A stretch of DNA of 64,000 nt from Pyrenochaeta sp. MPI-SDFR-AT-0127 (lineage: Eukaryota > Ascomycota > Dothideomycetes > Pleosporales > Cucurbitariaceae). The notes below the pieces were generated by a model, which was not told where the DNA came from, made no database searches, and was given only the letters and a program-made list of their open reading frames with translations. Both the position numbers and the translations under genes were made by a program. The DNA lies in contig JAGTJM010000105.1 in the NCBI GenBank assembly GCA_020747015.1, forward strand, positions 1 through 64,000, read 5' to 3'. Below are positions 11,522 to 22,556 of the stretch, piece by piece; position 1 is the stretch's first letter; every line of letters begins with the position of its first letter.

Positions 11522-12629
11522 ATGTCATCCCAACCAATTACTGTTCCGCATGGTCCGGACCGTCAGCGCATTCTCAATGTGCTCGCCCAGCGGAGATACC
11601 GTAAGGAATCCATACATATCACTTCCCATCTCGTACTCACCCTGTTTAGGTCAACGTAGGCGGGAACGGTTGCAGTCTCTGGAAAGGAGACTTGATGCTA
11701 GACTGGATGGCACGAACGCAATGTGTGCTTCCGGTGGAAAGATACAGCTTCAGCGTCCAATGCAGCCTCCGCTTCTAAGGCCAGGCGACTCTGACACGCC
11801 CAACAATGCTCTCTACAATCTGTATCCAGAATTTATGATTGGAGCTTCTAACGCGACTCATATATGCCTTGCGCCGTATGAGTCCGCGTGTAGCACGTCA
11901 GAAAGTTCGTCATCATATGTGACGGATCAGTTCGAAATCAACAATCTTCTGCCTTATGGTATGCCCTGGCAATTCTAAAAAACACATTTCTTGCTACAGT
12001 TTTGCTTACTAAGTGGTTCTGTAGGCAGTACTTCTCACAGCGCTACGTCAACGTCTGGTTTCCAATTATCAGCAGAACTTCAACATCTTGAAAGTTCCCA
12101 GTTTACGTTCCCATCGGAACATGCAATTGATATTCCGACCCTCAAGACTATGGAGGTCTCCCTTCGGATTGCACAAATGCTTGGACTTGCAGACGAGTTG
12201 TTAGACCTCACTCTAAGTCGGGTCCTAGATGTATCGAAATTTTCAGTCTCCTTGGAAGACTTACCCGAAAACTTGCGTCCAACGGAAGCACAGCTCTTAT
12301 TACCACACTCTCCAGTAATAGACGTTCTTCCTTGGCCATCGGTAAGGACAAGGCTTATTTGTCTTTTTAGCCAGCCTGACCAGCTTAGACCGCCAATCGC
12401 GAGGGGATCCATGGCTATTATGCGGCTAATGCATGGTCTTGATGACGAGTCTGAGGGACTCCGCATTACGTTAGATGTACATGGACATGGATATGATGAA
12501 AGGAGCTGGGAAATCGGACAGGCCATCCTCAAAGACTGGTGGTGGGCACTAGATTCTAATATTGTCTCTAACTCAAACCGACTAAGATACCAAAGAGGGG
12601 CCCCCAAATTGCAGTTCTCAGTACCATAA
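11522..12629 (+). CDS. bZIP transcription factor with DUF3425 domain
   Basis: Predicted exons 11522-11600, 11650-11958 and 12025-12629 give 330 aa. Intron 1 (49 bp, GTAAGG...TTTAG) splits the basic region; splicing joins LAQRRY to RQRRRERLQSLERRL and restores the bZIP consensus N-x7-R (Asn19, Arg27). Intron 2 (66 bp, GTATGC...CTGTAG) restores one frame to the stop at 12627. The C-terminal part reads LPENLRPTEAQLLLPHSPVIDVLPWP, the hallmark of DUF3425, found in many fungal bZIP proteins. Role: nuclear DNA-binding regulator; targets unknown. It seems intact and lacks RIP-type stops, although it sits among pseudogenes. The exon model is my inference. Confidence 0.8.
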
Positions 12630-13009
12630 TGAGAAAACCGGTAGAAGAACCGGTAGGAAACCAACACAGTCAGCGCTTTTTGGTTGTGGTGTTATTGATT
12701 GAGATACCAGTAAATTAGAAGAGGAGTTTCAAAGTTAGATCTTAAGACAAAGGAGTTTAGAGTGGCTAAAAACCGTACATGAGCTGTCATAGGATATCCA
12801 AAAGAGACTGATCAGGGACATTCATCCGCGAACAAACATAGCCATTAGTCCTAGTCAGAATATTCAGTTTACTTAAAATTGTAGCTGCCTGATTCATCGA
12901 TCGAGGCTACATGATGAGCAGAAAAAGGGAGGTTAACGACTCGAGATGAGAATCCAAGGCTAATGCTAGCAAAGAGGGCTAGGCGAGATGGTCGATTTTA
13001 ACCTGCATT
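12630..13009. other. Intergenic, nothing recognised
   Basis: About 380 bp downstream of the bZIP gene with no ORF or repeat that I can support. Confidence 0.5.
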
Positions 13010-13320
13010 TCAAAGCAGGTTTTCGTGTACTCTAATCCCAACAGGGCCATGATACTAGCGTTGTTGATAAGGGTATTGACTTGGTTGCTCAATCATTAGA
13101 ATTGCCGTCGTGGCGGCACACACACTGCTCAAGGAAGTGTTGTCCATCTCAACGATCCCAACGCGCCCCGTTTTGAGGATCCCGTCCAGAGCAGTCTTGG
13201 CTTCGTTTAGATCTCGTGCTCTTAATCACAGCCTTCAGTTAAAGGCAGAGCGCGAGCTGCCTCCACCCTTGCTCCGGACGAATGCCTATGATAACAACGG
13301 CTTTCTAAAGTAGCTTGCCC
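13010..13320 (-). pseudogene. SDR-type dehydrogenase relic
   Basis: On the minus strand two frames give successive SDR pieces: EAKTALDGILKTGRVGIVEMD followed by SLSSVCAAT (the loop after the second Rossmann strand), then, after a frameshift near 13080, VNTLINNASIMALLGLEYTK (the NNAG-type motif with Ser in place of Gly). The cofactor-binding N-terminus at higher coordinates is hardly readable and the C-terminal half is missing. Confidence 0.65.
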
Positions 13321-14492
13321 TCGACTCCGTCGCCCTTGATGATCTGAAGAGCTGCTGACCGAGCGATCCCCGAGCTAACAGGATTCAAATGAACTTCTAC
13401 GCATATGATCATCATCATTGAAGTATTTGATTTTGCAGTTCTGAGACTGGGTAATAACGTAAATTATATTGATTCTGATGGGACTCTGGTTTCAGAGGCA
13501 TGGTAAACTATTAACTTTTTGTTAGTGCTTCGGGCCTTTGGTAAATCTATCAGAACGGGCGGCCTATGCCTGGCTGACGAACCGCAGGTGGGTGGCGTAG
13601 GATATGACATCAGTTTCGCATCTAACATAGTGCCTGTTACTTATGTTGATCAAAAGTTCAAAGCAATCGGACCTTCCCAACTTGTAGACGGTAAGAGCGC
13701 CTCGGTGAAATATATAATGCCTTTGTTTTCTATATCCAGAGCATTGGCCTTAGTAGCCGAGTTCAGTCGGTATGGAGAGATTTACCTGTTCTTGAATTAG
13801 AATCGCGGCCGTAAACAAGTGAATGGACGGCCAAAGATAAGAGCTCTATGAACCCGCACTGGTACTACTGACTTTCTATGCAAGTCAGTATCTCTATTCT
13901 CCGTCCACAATGACCTGTTATTCTATATTCTCTCGAAGACTCATAAAAACATTTGTGCGCTTCAAATAAGAGACACATACACAATCTTTTCTCTATGCCC
14001 ACAATTCGATCTGTTCCATTCTCAACTACAACTTTCACGATAGATTACTCGATATCTCTGCTCCTCAATTTCTTTGATCTGCGCTGTTCAAAGTATCAGG
14101 TACTATGTTGACTGAGAATTTTTAGTATGTTCCAGGGTTGCAAGAGTGAGCCGTTGACGTTCCGACCAATACCTGGTATCTTGGCCAAGCTAGCAATGAG
14201 ACGGCGAAACGGCTGGAATACAATCTTTGACTATGCGCTTATCCAATACGCCCTTTCTCTTTCGGGTTAAGCATAACGTTGTTGTGATAGCTCTGGCATT
14301 CTTGGCATCGGGTCTTGGCATGTATGCACGAATGGCACCATCTTAAGGGCAATGTTAGATACAGGCTTCTTAGCTGGAAATCTATAAAGGTGGCTTGGTG
14401 AGATCAGTGTATTATTATTATCGCATCTTTTTGTGTACTTTCAAGTCTCTACCTGAACAGTGTGTGCGCCCCGGCCTATCATCAGCAAAAGG
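13321..14492. other. Intergenic, no supported gene
   Basis: An ORF of 93 codons at 13519-13800 has no recognisable motif. The region otherwise shows only pyrimidine-rich leader-like sequence (13990-14090) and the right inverted-repeat arm at 14249-14280. It probably contains the promoter of the membrane-protein gene at 14493. Confidence 0.45.
14249..14280 (-). repeat. Right arm of the 32-33 bp inverted repeat
   Basis: Reverse complement of the arm at 11373-11405 (22 identical bases and 7 further matching bases). It lies 213 bp upstream of the membrane-protein start codon. Confidence 0.8.
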
Positions 14493-14981
14493 ATGTCACC
14501 TACCGCATCTTCTCTACGAGGAGTCGATCCTTCTTCTCTAGGTAACATCATCCGCCTCGCGCTTGCCTTCGAGTCCCTTGTGACAGTTGGTGCGGGCACC
14601 TACTACATGTTCTTTCCACGCCACTATTTACTCTACACCATGGGAGCTGCTGCTGCGCAGGTCACGACAACGGCACTACAATTTGCTCAGCAATTTGGTG
14701 CTTTGAACGTTTTCATCGGTGCCACCGTTGCCCTCTTTATACCCAACACAAAGAAGGCAATTGAATCCCGTCGGATACTATATTTCGTCATACTAGGCTT
14801 TGAGCTTTTGTATATTCCACTACTACTATGGCAAGCGTTCATGATGGAGGGCGGTATGCTAAGGAAAGCGTTGTTGACTGAGGCGGGGCAGCTTTTACCT
14901 TTCGTGTTATGGAGAGTCTTTACACTTGGCTGTAAACCTGAGTGGTTTGGACGATATCAAGAGGGGGGGAAGATGGAGTAG
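14493..14981 (+). CDS. Small hypothetical membrane protein
   Basis: An uninterrupted ORF of 162 aa from ATG 14493 (the frame is open slightly further upstream but without ATG). It has about four hydrophobic segments: near residues 20-38, 55-75 (Ala/Thr-rich), 88-110 and 120-140, with short loops and a charged C-terminus (WFGRYQEGGKME). I do not recognise a named family; the layout resembles small four-helix membrane proteins of unknown function found in ascomycetes. No introns are needed. It lies 100 bp from the edge of the RIP zone, yet shows no RIP stops, so it is probably under selection or a recent copy. Confidence 0.6.
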   Translation: MSPTASSLRGVDPSSLGNIIRLALAFESLVTVGAGTYYMFFPRHYLLYTMGAAAAQVTTTALQFAQQFGALNVFIGATVALFIPNTKKAIESRRILYFVILGFELLYIPLLLWQAFMMEGGMLRKALLTEAGQLLPFVLWRVFTLGCKPEWFGRYQEGGKME

Positions 14982-15144
14982 GACGGTAATGGTTCTCGTA
15001 TACTGCTGAGGAGGAAATGAACCGCGATGTTGCCGTTGTCTACGAAAGAACGGAGGCAGGCTTGGGCTCAACACCTATTAGATGAGTAAGTATATTTAGG
15101 AACCATTATTAGGACTAGGGTAGTCGATAGGTATACCTATACCT

Positions 15145-15450
15145 ATAATAACACAGGCGCTAAAGGGTTATAAAAAGGATCTAAGTATAACTTAAAGATA
15201 TATAGGAGTATATACTATAGTATATAACTAAGAATACCTCTATTCCTATAGATCTAGTATAAAAGGATAAGAAGAACTTATCCTACTATCTACTACTAAA
15301 GAGTTATCTTTATATATAGAGGAATAGGAGTAATAGGGCCTATTTAAGATAGTATTAAGAGTAGGTTTAATACTACTTAAATAGGATTATTTATTTTATA
15401 GAAATATATATATATTCTTATTTCTATATAATATTTATTATATTACTTCC
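15145..15450 (+). repeat. Repeat family A, copy 1
   Basis: Contains GGCGCTAAAGGGTT, AACTTAAAGATATATAGGAG and AAGAACTTATCCTACTATC, all of which recur at 23105-23374, 38530-38740 and 38790-39090. RIP-degraded; no coding content recognised. Confidence 0.75.
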
Positions 15451-15566
15451 TTTCTTAGAAGAGATAGTTCCTATCTCTTATAGAGCTAGAAAGGTAATAT
15501 ATAGTACTCTTTAGATATCTTTACTAATAGATTTTAAATCTATTCTAAATTAGATTAAAATCTAGG

Positions 15567-15996
15567 TATTAAAAGGGGTTTTAGGTCCTTAGTAGAGTAG
15601 CTATAATATAAAGTAGCTAGTATTACTAAGGAATCCTTTCTTAGTAGCTTCTAGATTAGAGTAAGTAGAGATAGATAAGAGGTTAAAGTTTATTCTAAGT
15701 ATTAAATAGTAGTATTTAATAATAACTTAAGGTTAATTATAATATACTATAGGGGTATATTACTCTTATCTATATACTTAAGTAGTCCTATAGTTTCTAT
15801 AGTATTCTAGGAGATCTTATATAGGATCCTATAGTATCTTATAGTACTTTATTCCTATAATATAGGATCTCTAGGACTATATAACTTTATAGGGTATATA
15901 TTATTATTAGCCTAAGTTTAGGCCTTATCTAATACCTATATCCCTTCTACTATCCTACTTATAAGTATCTATAATCTTTATTATAGGTTTATAATA
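15567..15996 (-). repeat. Old Gypsy-family LTR, full length, inverted, RIP-degraded
   Basis: Reverse complement of the young Gypsy LTR over its whole length. It starts TATTAAAAGGGG (from TGTTAAAAGGTGGGG) and ends TTATAGGTTTATAATA (from GTTACAGGTTCGTAACA). Length is 430 bp against 426 bp. Nearly every CpA/TpG has become TpA. No clean 5-bp target duplication is visible. Confidence 0.85.
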
Positions 15997-16139
15997 GTCT
16001 AAGCCTTATCCTTTAAGTATTAGATTATAATTTTTAAATAAGTTCTTAGTAATTAGCTATATCTATTTACTTAATTATATAATTCTTATTTTAATCTAAT
16101 AATATTAAGATAAAAGTAAGTATATAGCTTATTTAAAAA
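15997..16139 (-). repeat. Repeat family B, inverted copy
   Basis: Inverted counterpart of about 6590-6740. It lies between the old LTR and the left end of the hAT-like element. Confidence 0.7.
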
Positions 16140-16769
16140 TAGGCTAGTCGATAGGTATACCTATACCCTAGATATATTAGGGTTAGGTTAGGGTCGTATA
16201 GACCCTAGGTATAGGTTTAGTTAGGGTAGTAGGAGCGTTAGGTTAGGGTTAGGTTAGGTTCGTACGGACTTAGGTATAGGTTTAGTTAGGGTAGTAGGAG
16301 CTTAGGTCTAGGTTAGGTATAGGTTAGGTTACTAGGTTATAATTAACTTATAAGGTAGCGTATATTTTATATATATAGTGTTAGGCTAGGTACTTACTTT
16401 TAGTAATATACTTATAAGAGTTAGTTATTATAGCTAGTTATAATAACTAATTATACTCTTATAGATTAGGTAATAGGAGCTTATATAAATGTATTCTCCG
16501 CTATACTAAGGGATACTACAGCGCTATCGTTTTCTTAGTAGAGGTTATAACTCTTCTCTAATATTATTACTATCTTCTACTATATATAATTCTTTCCTAT
16601 CTCTATCCTCTTAAACCTAATCTTCTTTAAAATCTACCTAAGTAGGTAGCTTAAATAGATTATTAACTTCCTCATATAGTATTTAATCCTCTTCTAAGCT
16701 AGTCCTAGCTATACTAGAAGTCTCCTCTTTATCTATATTCCTATACTTTACTATAAGAAGTTACTAGAT

Positions 16770-16979
16770 TATTTAAGTAGATAGTCTATGCCTCTAGTTA
16801 CCTATAATATCCTTTATAACGTTAAAAACGCGTTTAACACTAACGCCTATAATAGGAATTACTAGAATATCCCTTACTACTATAGTAAGTTGGGGATAAG
16901 TAGTCTAATTTTCTTTCTACTAGGAAAGGATATTAAAACCTTAGTACTCTATAATAATAGGAGTATTTAGGTAGTCCTC
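16770..16979 (-). pseudogene. hAT transposase C-terminal dimerisation domain relic
   Basis: Read on the minus strand, reading stops as former Trp/Gln, the frame gives EDYLNTPIIIEY, then a Trp-Trp-like KEN, then YPQLTIVVRDILVIP, GVSVKRVFNVIKDI and RHRLST. This order (YLxxP, WWKxN, YPxLxxxARDxLxIP, GVxVERxFxxA) is the diagnostic hAT dimerisation signature. The N-terminal part of the transposase should extend toward about 19,500 but is too degraded for me to delimit. Confidence 0.8.
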
Positions 16980-18172
16980 CCCTTCCTACCTTATTACTCC
17001 TATATACTACTTACTATCCTAGAATACTATATTATAACTAAGACTACGGTCTAATTATAATAGTGATTACGATCTACTTAGTTATAATAGTAGAGCTAGC
17101 TTTTAAACTACTTAGTACCCTAGGATTATCTAGGGAGGAGACTATTAGTTAATAGAGTAATAGTAGTATACTCTCTATTATTATATTATTTAAGGTATTA
17201 GAGGAATTATTCGCGATAAGTGAACTTATTAGATAGGTCCTAGGTTTCGTCCTATAGATAGTAGTTAGTATATAGCTATAATAATAGACTATAATTAATA
17301 GTACCTTATATATAGTAAGCTTCTATATAGGATCTAAAATCGTTATATAGTTAAATAAGAAGCCCTATTCTCTACTTATAACCCTATAATACTTACTTAG
17401 CTTTACCTTACCTTTTATAGCTATATTCGAATAACTACTAGCTATATAGCTATCTTATTACTTAATATCTTCTCTAGGTCTTAAGTTATAGTATTAAGGA
17501 AGTTAAATAGGCGGTTATATATAAGCTAAATATACTAGATCTAGGGTTACTAGGACTGGCTAAGCTATATAGTAGCGTCCTTAAACTTCTAGAGTATATT
17601 TATAATTAGCTCTAGGTAGTACTATTCACTGTAGCTTAGTCGAAGCCGTTTAAGGTCGCGGAAATCTACCTTAGCAGTACTATTATCTATAGAGATACTA
17701 CTCGTGTTTACTACTATCTTCTATGCGATTTCTTAATTAAGCTACTAGTTAATATAGTCTTAAAGCTTTAGCGCGCGTTCGCACATATTAAAGGTTGAAT
17801 TCTATCTAGTCTTTATATCTCGTATAATAGATAGGCGTTCCTTTACTAATAAGTATTCTTATAGGGTAGCGAACCACTTATATTATTATAGTAATCGATT
17901 AATTATAATATAGATTGCGCGAAGCTTTATTATAGTTAGTATATAATAAAAGCCTATAATAAAGCTAAGTATACCTTACAGAGTAAATTAGGGATAGATA
18001 TTAATACCTATACATCACTAATATAACGTTTCTATAGAGTTAATAAGCCGTTATCCTTATTAGCTAGTATAAGCTTAAGGTGTCTAATTATCTCCTATAT
18101 AATAAGGTTAATAACGTAGGCGAGGTATAGGATAGTATTTTCATTTACCTTCTAGGTTATATCTTTCTTACG

Positions 18173-18570
18173 TAGGCTGGTTGGGTGGGTATACCCCCTA
18201 ATCTTTCTTTTATTTATTTCTCTATCAATACTAGTCCAAATTAGGTAAATTTTAGTTTATTTTATAGCTATTAGCTAGATCTATAAATCTAGAATTTTAA
18301 TTACGTAATATATCTTTTATTACGTCAGTTATTTCAATACCCATTTTTCGATACCCACTTGATTAGGCCACCAGTACCCACGCTTTAAAACCTGAATAAC
18401 TTACGTAATTATTTTTTTAAAAAGAAATTTTATATACAAAAGTTATAGATATAGATTAGATCTATAAAATAAGCTAAAAGTTATTAAATTACGTTGTAAT
18501 ATAGGAAAGTTATAGCTAAAATAAGAGGCAACCCGCGGGGTAACCCAACCCCTACCCATCGGCCACCCTA
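18173..18570. mobile_element. 398-bp MITE (hAT-like) with target-site duplication
   Basis: The ends are TAGGCTGGTTGGGTGGGTA and, inverted, TAGGGTGGCCGATGGGTA, close to the ends of the surrounding hAT-like element. It is flanked by the direct repeat TTTCTTACG (18164-18172 and 18571-18579; 8-9 bp, as expected for hAT). Internal arms are also partly inverted (AGATCTATAAATC... against ...AGATCTATAAAATAAGC). It retains CpA and CpG sites that the surroundings have lost, so it arrived after most RIP of this region. Confidence 0.85.
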
Positions 18571-20439
18571 TTTCTTACGTAGTGCTCCTTTAACGTAAGT
18601 ACGAAGTGTCCTATTATTTCTAGTATTATTAGCTATAATAGTAAGGAGACGGCCTTTAGTCTTTATAGTAGAGAGGATATAGAGTAACTCTAATACTATA
18701 GAAGTACTAGTATAGCTGCCGCGGATAGAGATAAAATTAAATAGCTTCTCCCTATATTACTAACTATTATTAATATAGTACGCTTTAATTACTAGAAAGC
18801 TAAGATAGTTATTTACTAACTATCTATTAAGTGTAATTAAAACCTTAGTCTTTTTACTAAGATCGCTAAGCAATAACTCTTATATATACTAAAACTAATC
18901 CTTAAATATCTATATAACTTTACTCCGTTTTAGTATATAAACACCTTAACGTAGAAATTATATAAACTAATAAAAAGATACTCACTCTACTATACGGAAA
19001 GACTAGTTATTATCTACGATAACCTAAATAAGCTCTTCCTCAAATTATAATAGACTATATAGTAGTATAGTAGTTAACTAGGTTCTTAGCTAAAGTTATT
19101 ATTATACCTATACTATTTATATAGGCGATTAAGCGTGTACGTAAAATTGCGTCCTTTAATATTATATAGACTCGAGATAATTAATTATATATTTTATACT
19201 AATTAAGCGAATTTATAGGTATTAGAGTATAAGACTACACCGTAAGCAGAATATAAAGGGATATCTATTAGAAGATTATATAGCTTTACTAAATTATAGC
19301 TATACTACGCCTATACGACTTATTAAGTTCCATCGCAGCTTATAGTTCCTAGGTGTTAGTACCTATTTAGTCTTCTCCTACTAGTCTTACTACGCTAAAG
19401 GGGCTTCTTAGTTACTAAGGGGTTCCTCTAAGTTAATAGGTAGGTACTTAATAAGGTTAAGGATCCTCCTAGTCCCTCCTCTAATAATCTAAGGAGTACT
19501 AAAGTAGTAGGAGTAAAGTATAATTAGAAGACTTAGAAGCAGATCGATATTAGATATATTACTACACGCCCAATAAACTAGTATAATAAATAGCTATAAT
19601 AAATAGGTTTAAAGATAATTCTACAGAAAATTACTTATATACTATAAGAGTTTAATAATACCTATTATATTAAGCGTTCCCCCGTAATAATTAGCTGTAA
19701 TAATTACTTTTACTTAGGGGGCTGCTAATTAGGAACCCGTAAGCGAGTTAGGCAAGTTTAATCCTAAGTACAGACTAGTGCCTAGTCTATATCCGTTATA
19801 TCTACGTTATTATCTTCAGCCTCACCCCTTATATCGTTATCTAATTAGAGCTTATCTTCAGAATTACTCTTAATCTCCTTATCTCCAGAATCCTTACTCT
19901 CAGTCTCCTCATCTCTAGAAACCTCACTCTTAAGCTTACTATCTAACTCTATAGTTACTATATACTACTCCTAAGTCTTATACTCATTCTCTTACCTATT
20001 AAGCTATTCTTTAATATTAGAGTTATTATCTACCTCTTCCTCATACTTATTATTATTATCGCCTTTTATATATAGGCGATAGGCTTTAAGAATAATATTA
20101 TCGCTATTATAGGTAAACTCTAGTAGAGGAGTTAGCTCGCGTTCCCTATAGATATTAGTACTCAGCTATTATAAAGGACTATAATAATATACTACCACTC
20201 CTTATCTATAACTAGAGCAAGCTTATCTTAAGAGAGACTATTAATATAGGCCTGCCATTCACCTATAATATATAAGTATAACGCTGTAATAAACTTCAGT
20301 AATAACTTACGCTACGCATCCTTATTCTAATTCTCATCTATCTTTAGTTCTAAGGCGCCCTCTTTATATACCTTACGTATAAGTTTCTCTAGCACACTAC
20401 CTAAGCTAAACAAACGTTAATCACCTCTATTAGAGTATA

Positions 20440-21160
20440 TCTTACTACTCTTTTTTTCCTTCTCTTAAGGTAGCTTACTAAGGGCCTCTATATACTTCTT
20501 CTAGGTAATAGTCTTATAGATCTTGCTCCATTTTATATAGACGGATTATAGCTTAGTCTCTAGCTACTCTCCTATATCTCTATTAGTAAAAAGCTATAAT
20601 AACTCACTATAATAACTTACAACTCTATTAATAATTAAACTAATCTTATATAATATCCTCTAGCTTCTTTTTAAGTACTACTTCTTAATCTATAGTAGAT
20701 AGCGCTTAATAATAAGTATCCTTTAAAAGTCGCTTAGTAAGTGCGTATTTAGCAGCTTAATTAGAGGCTCTAGTATTATCAAGAGCTGCCTGCTTATAAG
20801 AACGCTGCGCTGCCTTATACTACTAGTAAATTACTTAGGCACTATTACTAAGCTCGCTCTTAAATATAGACTTAAAGTTTATTAGGCGGCCTTTACGAGA
20901 TGCAGCCTATCTACATTAGGATATCTAGTATTTAGCCTCTTTCTACTCAGTTCCCCAGCCCTATATATATATTAGTATATACTATAATTATAGCATATAA
21001 TAATTATACTAGTTAGCTTAGCCTACTTAGCCTACTCGAATCCTTCTAGGGCATTAAGCAAGATATTAGGAAAGAGAAGTTTATCTTCCTCGACCTCCTC
21101 TTACTTAATAGGTGGCGTATTAGGATCTATTACTGCGATGCTGCAATATATAGCCGTAAT
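20440..21160 (-). pseudogene. Unidentified coding relic (helical, charged) inside the hAT block
   Basis: On the minus strand, reading RIP stops through as Gln or Trp, an acidic start (VIDPNTPPIK then EEVEEDKLLFPNILLNALEGFE) is followed by a probable intron near 20960-21020 (ending ACTAATATATATATAG). After it comes a long helical, Ala/Lys/Gln-rich segment (INFKSIFKSELSNSA, AAKYALTKRLLKDTYY). A further acidic tail continues toward about 19,850. No family recognised. It could be a host gene fragment carried by the element or a second transposon gene. Confidence 0.4.
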
Positions 21161-21583
21161 AATTAACAGTTATTAGAGTATTATATAAGAAGTATTAAAG
21201 TTTTAAGATTAAAAAATCATAGATTTAGCTTTACCTAACCCTTCACCTTTACCTTTACCTAGAGTCGCTATATAAGCTAACTAGTAGGTAAGGTACTAAC
21301 CCTAATAAAAAATTGCGATAATTATTATAGTTATTAATTATAGTATACGTAATTAGGAATAGCTACGCGCGATAATATAGGTGTAATAACGCTTTAGCTA
21401 GGCTCTAGAACTTATAAGGTAGAGGTAAAGGTAAGAGTACCTAAGTAAAAGACTTCCTACGCTATCTATAATAAACTTCTATTAACTAAAGCCTCTATCT
21501 TACTTATACCTATACTTACGCATACGTTTATATATATAACCACCCTAATTCAATATTATAGTCTAATATAATAGCTTAATACT

Positions 21584-22126
21584 ATAGCTCGCATAAGGCT
21601 AGCAGTAATAACTTCCTATAAGAGACCCACTATAAAAGGTAGTAAGACTAGTAGTAAGACTCTTAGTAAAGCCCCTTACAAGGCTCTAGTTAAAAAGCTA
21701 GGTAAGGCTAGTAAAGGTACTAGGGAGAAGAGGCCCTATCGCTTTAAAGTAGGTAGTAAGTTATCACGTCTACTTATTACAGTTCTATCCTAATAAGATA
21801 TATAGCGGTTGCGCTCTAAGAGATCCGCCGATACTAGAAAAGTATAGATCTACTTCTACTTAAGCTCCCCTTTTCGCGTGTAGTCCGCGAGATTATAGCT
21901 AATATAACTAGTTATAGGGATATACGTATCTAACCTAGTACTCTAGAAGCACTTTAGGAGGTATATAAGGCTATACTTACTAGGTATATAGAGGGTATTT
22001 ATCATAGTTCTTTATAATAGCTATATACTAATACTAATAGATTACAATATAAACGCTATCTATGCTAAGAGGGTTACAATTTAGGTTAAGGATTCCTAGC
22101 TAGCTAAGCACTACTACAATAAATAT
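21584..22126 (+). pseudogene. Histone H3-like (possibly CenH3-type) pseudogene, RIP-degraded
   Basis: Three exons are readable. Exon 1 (21584-21755) starts ATA-GCT-CGC-ATA (ancestral ATG...: MART as in H3), has a Lys/Ser-rich tail and ends RPYRFKVG. Intron 1 is 21756-21805 (GTAAGT...TATAG). Exon 2 (21806-21994) reads TVAL-stop-EIRRY-stop-KS, LLKLPFSRVVREI and ALQE-like sequence. Intron 2 is 21995-22040 (GTATTT, branch TACTAATACTAATAG). Exon 3 reads EDYNINAIYAKRVTI, then KDS-stop-LAKH. Most in-frame stops sit where H3 has Gln, matching CAG/CAA to TAG/TAA. By my hand alignment the loop-1 region is about two residues longer than in canonical H3 and the tail about 12 longer, features more like CenH3. 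No function remains. Confidence 0.82.
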
Positions 22127-22556
22127 CAGGTAATAGTACTAAATACCCGCTTTTCTTATTATTAATACTATTAATTAGTACCACAACTAGTCTATAAGAG
22201 GAGGTAGGGTAGTACAGGTTTATTCAACTTAAGATCTAAGTTAGTAGGTATTATACTACTTAGATATAATTAATTGAAAAGTTTAAGCACTATAATAATT
22301 TATTATAATAAAATTCCCTAATTGCGTAATACTAAGTGGCCAGCTTATAGAAAATATAAAGAACTTGCTTTCTAATACCTAAACTAAACTCAGCTATATA
22401 CCTAACCCTAACCCAGACCTAACCTATAGTTAGTACGACCTAACCTAAACCTAACCTAAGCTTAGACTATAAAATATAGGTAGGGGTATAGGTTAGGTCT
22501 AGGTATTATATAAGGCAACCTAACCCCAACCTAACCTATACCCATCGGCTACCCTA

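Larger units (their letters stand above)
16140..22556 (-). mobile_element. hAT-like DNA transposon, RIP-degraded, about 6.4 kb
   Basis: The ends carry matching inverted termini: left TAGGCTAGTCGATAGGTATA, right (reverse complement) TAGGGTAGCCGATGGGTATA. Both are followed inward by runs of GGTTAGGT-type subterminal repeats (16180-16330 and, inverted, 22385-22545). On the minus strand 16770-16979 encodes the hAT C-terminal dimerisation domain. The block also holds a MITE, an unidentified coding relic (20440-21160) and a histone H3-like relic (21584-22126). I could not identify the 8-bp target duplication, so the outer limits are provisional and the region may be composite. Confidence 0.6.

Noticed and set aside
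13519..13800. 93-codon plus-strand ORF
   Set aside because: No motif, no clear start context and surrounding non-coding sequence; likely chance.
16150..22556. TTAGGG/TTAGGT-rich tracts (16180-16330, 22385-22545) resembling telomeric repeats
   Set aside because: The units are irregular (TTAGGTTAGGGT, GGTATAGGTTAGG) and occur as an inverted pair just inside the termini of one element, so they are better explained as subterminal repeats of the hAT-like transposon.
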